Source: Pseudoalteromonas tunicata (GTDB lineage: Bacteria > Pseudomonadota > Gammaproteobacteria > Enterobacterales > Alteromonadaceae). From it: DNA of 64,000 nucleotides. This document shows positions 60,947 through 64,000 of the stretch, in pieces (the stretch's first letter is position 1; every line of letters begins with the position of its first letter). A program made the translations under genes and the position numbers. A model generated the notes under the pieces. It saw only the letters and a list, made by a program, of their open reading frames with translations. It searched no databases and had not been told where the DNA came from. Where the stretch lies: the NCBI RefSeq assembly GCF_002310815.1, contig NZ_CP011033.1, positions 496,001-560,000 of the forward strand. The letters are read 5' to 3'.

Positions 60947-62308
60947 TTATTTTGTTTTTTGTTGCATTAATTTATGTAACCGCTCAAGGGCAATGGTGCT
61001 GGCGCGTACCGTAATTGCAATACCATCTGCGCCGTATTCTTCGGCTAATACTTTCATATTACTGCGAATTTCTCCGACGATGCCATTGGCTGTGTATGGT
61101 ACTAAAATTTGCTCATCCTGCATGTCTTTTTCGGAGATAGTGACGATTTTTTGATGCAATGCACTGATATGTAAAGGGTTATGAGTCGACATCATGATGC
61201 TATCAGGATATTGCTCAAGTAACTCGCCTTGTTGTTGCAAAGTTAAGTTATCGGATTTATTAAGAATAAGTATTTTAGGTGTCTCATCGACGCCCACTTC
61301 CTGCATAACCTCATTAACAACCGCCAACTGTGAGCGAAAGCTCGGGTCGGAGGCATCAACCACATACAGCAATAATGAGGCATCGTGTGCTTCTTCAAGG
61401 GTCGAATGAAACGATGCGACTAAATCATGTGGCAGCTTTTTAATAAAGCCAACGGTATCTGAAATTAAAATACGTGGTTGTGTTTCGGGTTGTAATGCGC
61501 GTACTGTGGTATCAAGTGTGGCAAATAATTTGTTTTCTACCAGTACTTCACTGCCTGTTAAGGCGCGCATCATGGATGATTTCCCCGCATTGGTATAACC
61601 AACGAGTGCCACACAAAAATGCTCGGAACGTTTTTCACGGCGTCCTTGCATTTGACCTTGCACGCTGATGAGTTCCCGGCGCAGCTCGGCAAGTTGGTCG
61701 CGCACACGACGACGGTCGAGTTCAAGCGCACTTTCACCTGCGCCTTTGCCCATTTGGCGCTCTTTTGTGCCAATATGTGACTCGCGTAGGCGCGGTGTGA
61801 GGTATTTTAAACGTGCGATTTCAACTTGTAAGCGTGCTGTGCGGGTGCGTGCATGACGGCTAAAAATCTCAATGATAATACCGGTGCGATCAAATACTTC
61901 AACGCCAAGCTGAGTTTCAACATTACGTAGCTGCGAAGGGCTTAAATCACAGTCAAATACAACCACATCGGCCGTTTTTACTGGCAGTGCGCTGTGTGCG
62001 AGTTCCTCGAGAGTTTCATCATCGACATCAGTGCTAAATGTATCGCTTGTTGGTTCTTCTTCATCGAACTCTGCGGCTTGGCTCGCGGTTAATTTTGCCA
62101 GCTCAGATAGTTTACCGCTGCCTAATACTGTGATGCGTTTGGTCGATGCTTGTCGCTGTGTTTGGCTGCCAACCACATCAAAACCAAGGGTTGTAACTAG
62201 ACGTGCCAGTTCGGCTAGCGATTCTTCGGCTTCATGCTCTTTTTGTTGAGGAGTGCGAATAGAAATAAGCAGCGCGCGATGCTGCAAAGCGTTTTGACTA
62301 AAGGGCAT
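60947..62308 (-). CDS. hflX: GTPase HflX-like protein, divergent form
   Basis: About 453 residues. HflX GTPases bind the 50S ribosome and split stalled or heat-damaged ribosomes. G motifs are intact: G1 G-Y-T-N-A-G-K-S-S, G3 D-T-V-G-F, G4 N-K-S-D. The family signature just before the G domain is altered to G-A-G-E-S-A-L-E-L-D-R-R, where typical HflX has G-P-G-E-T-Q-L-E-T-D-R-R. An acidic insertion of about 35 residues interrupts the N-terminal domain (E-F-D-E-E-E-P-T-S-D region), which the usual protein lacks. It is not beside hfq or hflK/hflC, the normal neighbourhood, so it may be a paralogue. The start at 62308 has GAGG upstream; an ATG at 62323 has no ribosome site. Transcribed alone toward the convergent unknown gene. 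Confidence 0.88.
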   Translation of the reverse strand: MPFSQNALQHRALLISIRTPQQKEHEAEESLAELARLVTTLGFDVVGSQTQRQASTKRITVLGSGKLSELAKLTASQAAEFDEEEPTSDTFSTDVDDETLEELAHSALPVKTADVVVFDCDLSPSQLRNVETQLGVEVFDRTGIIIEIFSRHARTRTARLQVEIARLKYLTPRLRESHIGTKERQMGKGAGESALELDRRRVRDQLAELRRELISVQGQMQGRREKRSEHFCVALVGYTNAGKSSMMRALTGSEVLVENKLFATLDTTVRALQPETQPRILISDTVGFIKKLPHDLVASFHSTLEEAHDASLLLYVVDASDPSFRSQLAVVNEVMQEVGVDETPKILILNKSDNLTLQQQGELLEQYPDSIMMSTHNPLHISALHQKIVTISEKDMQDEQILVPYTANGIVGEIRSNMKVLAEEYGADGIAITVRASTIALERLHKLMQQKTK

Positions 62309-62553
62309 AATAGCAAACCTCATAGGTGCAAATGATGGCGTGATCCTAAGCTTTTTATTGGTACTTGCCTATGAAATTAACTGATTTTATATCATCTTTT
62401 TGCATTGACTTTTAAAAATGTGGTTGCTAGAAATTGAGCGCTTTTAAGCGTTGATTTACAGATGTGGATCAGAAAGCTATATATTTGAAAATAAATAAAA
62501 ATATTTTAGTTTCAGAAGTTAAAAATAAGAAGTTATAAAGAGGGAGTTGAAAT

Positions 62554-62585
62554 ACGGGATAAAACCATTTTGGCGTTTATCCCGT
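62554..62585 (-). terminator. Hairpin after the FKBP isomerase gene
   Basis: A perfect ten-base inverted repeat, ACGGGATAAA (62554-62563) and TTTATCCCGT (62576-62585), 11 bases past the FKBP stop on the minus strand. The minus-strand tail is only moderately T-rich. Confidence 0.5.
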
Positions 62586-62596
62586 TAATTATACGT

Positions 62597-63085
62597 TTAG
62601 TTTATTGCTAATAATTCGACATCAAAAATCAGTAATGAAGCCGGTGGGATTTTGCCAACGCTGCGATTACCGTAGGCTAATTTGTGCGGGATGAAAAAGC
62701 GCATTTTATCGCCTTCTTTCATCAGTTGTAGGCCTTCAGTCCAACCGGGGATCACTTGATTAAGCCCAAAGCTAATCGGCTCACCGCGCTTAACTGAACT
62801 ATCAAATGTTGTGCCATCGATGAGGGTACCATGATAATGCACATTAACTGTGCTAGTCGCTGCAGGATGAGTTGTGCCATTGCCTTCGCTTAATAATAAA
62901 TACTGTAAACCAGACGGTGTTTCCATCACGTTTTCAACTTGGCGGTTGGCGGCTAAAAAGGTTTGCTCGGCAGCAATGTTGTTTGCAGCTTGAGCTTTGG
63001 TTGCTTGTGCGTTTCGATAGAGGAAAACACATGTCACAGCGATGAGGATAAATAAAATGATATTAGTCATATTAGATTTAGGCAT
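62597..63085 (-). CDS. FKBP-type peptidyl-prolyl cis-trans isomerase, membrane-anchored
   Basis: 162 residues: an uncleaved N-terminal membrane segment (I-I-L-F-I-L-I-A-V-T-C-V-F-L-Y, about 9-23), a short helical linker, and one FKBP domain (about 58-162). The domain carries the expected V-H-Y-H-G-T-L-I-D-G, F-D-S-S, V-I-P-G-W and A-Y-G-N motifs, so it should be an active proline isomerase facing the periplasm. It follows the Old Yellow Enzyme gene by 49 bases on the same strand and could share its transcript. It is a third isomerase in the window, but of a different family from the parvulin pair, with no positional link to the giant operon. Confidence 0.9.
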   Translation of the reverse strand: MPKSNMTNIILFILIAVTCVFLYRNAQATKAQAANNIAAEQTFLAANRQVENVMETPSGLQYLLLSEGNGTTHPAATSTVNVHYHGTLIDGTTFDSSVKRGEPISFGLNQVIPGWTEGLQLMKEGDKMRFFIPHKLAYGNRSVGKIPPASLLIFDVELLAIN

Positions 63086-63134
63086 AAATTAATTTGGCTC
63101 TAGTTTAAGGGAATTGATCAAAAACGTCATGTAG

Positions 63135-64000
63135 CTATTGCTGCTTAATTTCATTTGGTACACAACGTAAATATTGGTTTGGGATAGCAATTTTAGCACC
63201 AAGCTGTTTTGCGGCATGCCAAGGCCAATGCGGTTGGTAAATAATGGCTCGTGCAAGACCGATGGCATCAGCTTGCTGTGCATTGATGATATCTTCAGCT
63301 TGTTGCGGCTCGGTAATAAGGCCTACTGCAATCACAGGAATAGCTACTTTGGCTTTAATGGCTTGTGCAAAAGGCACTTGAAATCCCGGTGCTGCTGGAA
63401 TGTGCTGCGCAGGACTTAAGCCGCCTGTTGAGACATGGATAAAATCACAGCCCAGTTGAGCTAAGTTTACCGCTAGTTGCTCTGTTTGGACTAAATCCCA
63501 GCCACCATCAACCCAATCCGTGGCTGAAACCCGCACTCCTAAAGTGAATTTTTCACCCACAGCCGCTCGTATTGCTGTGAATATTTCAATTAAAAAACGG
63601 CAACGATTGGTAAAATTACCACCGTATTGATCGGTTCGGCTATTTGACAGTGGCGATAAAAATTGATGGATTAAATAGCCATGGGCAGCATGAAGTTCAA
63701 TGCCGTTTAATCCAAGAGCTTGGGAACGTTTGGCAGCCATAACAAATTGGTCGATTAGCAGAGTTATTTGCTGTTGCGTTAATTCTGTAGGTGTTTGAAA
63801 ATCTTCGTTATACGCCTGTGCTGAACATGATTCAACTTGCCAGCCGTGTAAGTCATCGGCAGCTCTTGCCCCTTGTTTTTGCCAAGGTGTATAGGCCGAT
63901 GCTTTGCGACCAGCATGAGCGAGTTGAATAAGGATGGGCATGTCGCTGTGAGCTCGGGCAATGCTCAGCGATTGGGCTAAAGCCTGCTGGCAATCATCAT
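63135..64000 (-). CDS. Old Yellow Enzyme family NADH:flavin oxidoreductase (YqjM-like), partial
   Basis: The C-terminal 287 residues or so of a flavin-dependent ene-reductase; the N-terminal part lies beyond the right edge, and the frame is open through 64000 (reading D-D-C-Q-Q-A-L-A-Q-S before the in-frame M at 63941). Hallmarks: Q-L-A-H-A-G-R-K-A-S, the catalytic-site pattern H-A-A-H-G-Y-L-I-H-Q-F-L-S-P and the following N-S-R-T-D-Q-Y-G-G, and R-V-S-A-T-D-W. These match YqjM-type enzymes, which bind FMN and reduce activated C=C bonds with NAD(P)H; the physiological substrate is unknown. The first gene of a likely two-gene unit with the FKBP gene. Confidence 0.9.
   Translation of the reverse strand, partial: DDCQQALAQSLSIARAHSDMPILIQLAHAGRKASAYTPWQKQGARAADDLHGWQVESCSAQAYNEDFQTPTELTQQQITLLIDQFVMAAKRSQALGLNGIELHAAHGYLIHQFLSPLSNSRTDQYGGNFTNRCRFLIEIFTAIRAAVGEKFTLGVRVSATDWVDGGWDLVQTEQLAVNLAQLGCDFIHVSTGGLSPAQHIPAAPGFQVPFAQAIKAKVAIPVIAVGLITEPQQAEDIINAQQADAIGLARAIIYQPHWPWHAAKQLGAKIAIPNQYLRCVPNEIKQQ

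Noticed and set aside
62031..62249. Plus-strand frames over hflX
   Set aside because: They are shadows of the hflX coding strand, whose GTPase motifs are intact.

Overview
The window looks like the chromosome of a marine gammaproteobacterium of the order Alteromonadales, something like Pseudoalteromonas or Shewanella. The reasons are the flanking gene types (a MipA/OmpV porin beside a DUF3019-like gene, an HflX GTPase, an FKBP isomerase, an Old Yellow Enzyme) and the fairly low GC. No rRNA, tRNA, transposase, integrase or CRISPR array was seen. The organism call is an inference; there is no marker gene in the window.

Layout. 1-998 (minus): the start of a small secreted DUF3019-like protein and a MipA/OmpV outer-membrane barrel. 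1382-1924 (plus): a GNAT acetyltransferase. 2388-4265 (plus): a lipoprotein with three cysteine-paired repeats, closed by a strong terminator. 4636-58986 (plus): one long AT-rich block that reads as a single operon. It starts at a good sigma70-type promoter and ends at a terminator after 58986. 59237-60724 (plus): a protein of unknown family. 60947-64000 (minus): hflX, an FKBP-type isomerase and an Old Yellow Enzyme cut by the window edge.

The operon is the remarkable part. Its first gene is a single uninterrupted 38-kb frame, about 12,650 codons. It encodes a Sec-exported surface or periplasmic protein made of Ig-like domains, seven copies of a propeller + Big_5 + TIG + TIG super-module, calcium-binding repeats and a long beta-helix-like tail. 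It is followed by two parvulin/SurA-like lipoproteins (one canonical, one degenerate), then by a 2029-residue lipoprotein with PA14-like, thrombospondin-3, FN3, Ig and carboxypeptidase-regulatory-like domains. Next comes a 2143-residue exported protein with a LamG-like domain, a pre-toxin-like hydrophobic segment and a C-terminal PD-(D/E)XK nuclease-like tip. Two bases later starts a 680-residue protein with no signal peptide and a beta-propeller-like fold, the natural candidate for the immunity protein.

My reading is that this is a polymorphic-toxin-like contact or delivery system. The giant protein would be an adhesive or structural scaffold, the two isomerase lipoproteins dedicated folding factors for these very large exported chains, the TSP3 lipoprotein an outer-membrane-anchored partner, and the nuclease-tipped protein the effector. 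The individual domain families are known. I do not recognise the combination as a named system, and no RHS/YD repeats, two-partner secretion domain or T6SS marker is visible. The secretion route is not encoded in the window. All functional claims for the operon are inference from domain content and gene order.
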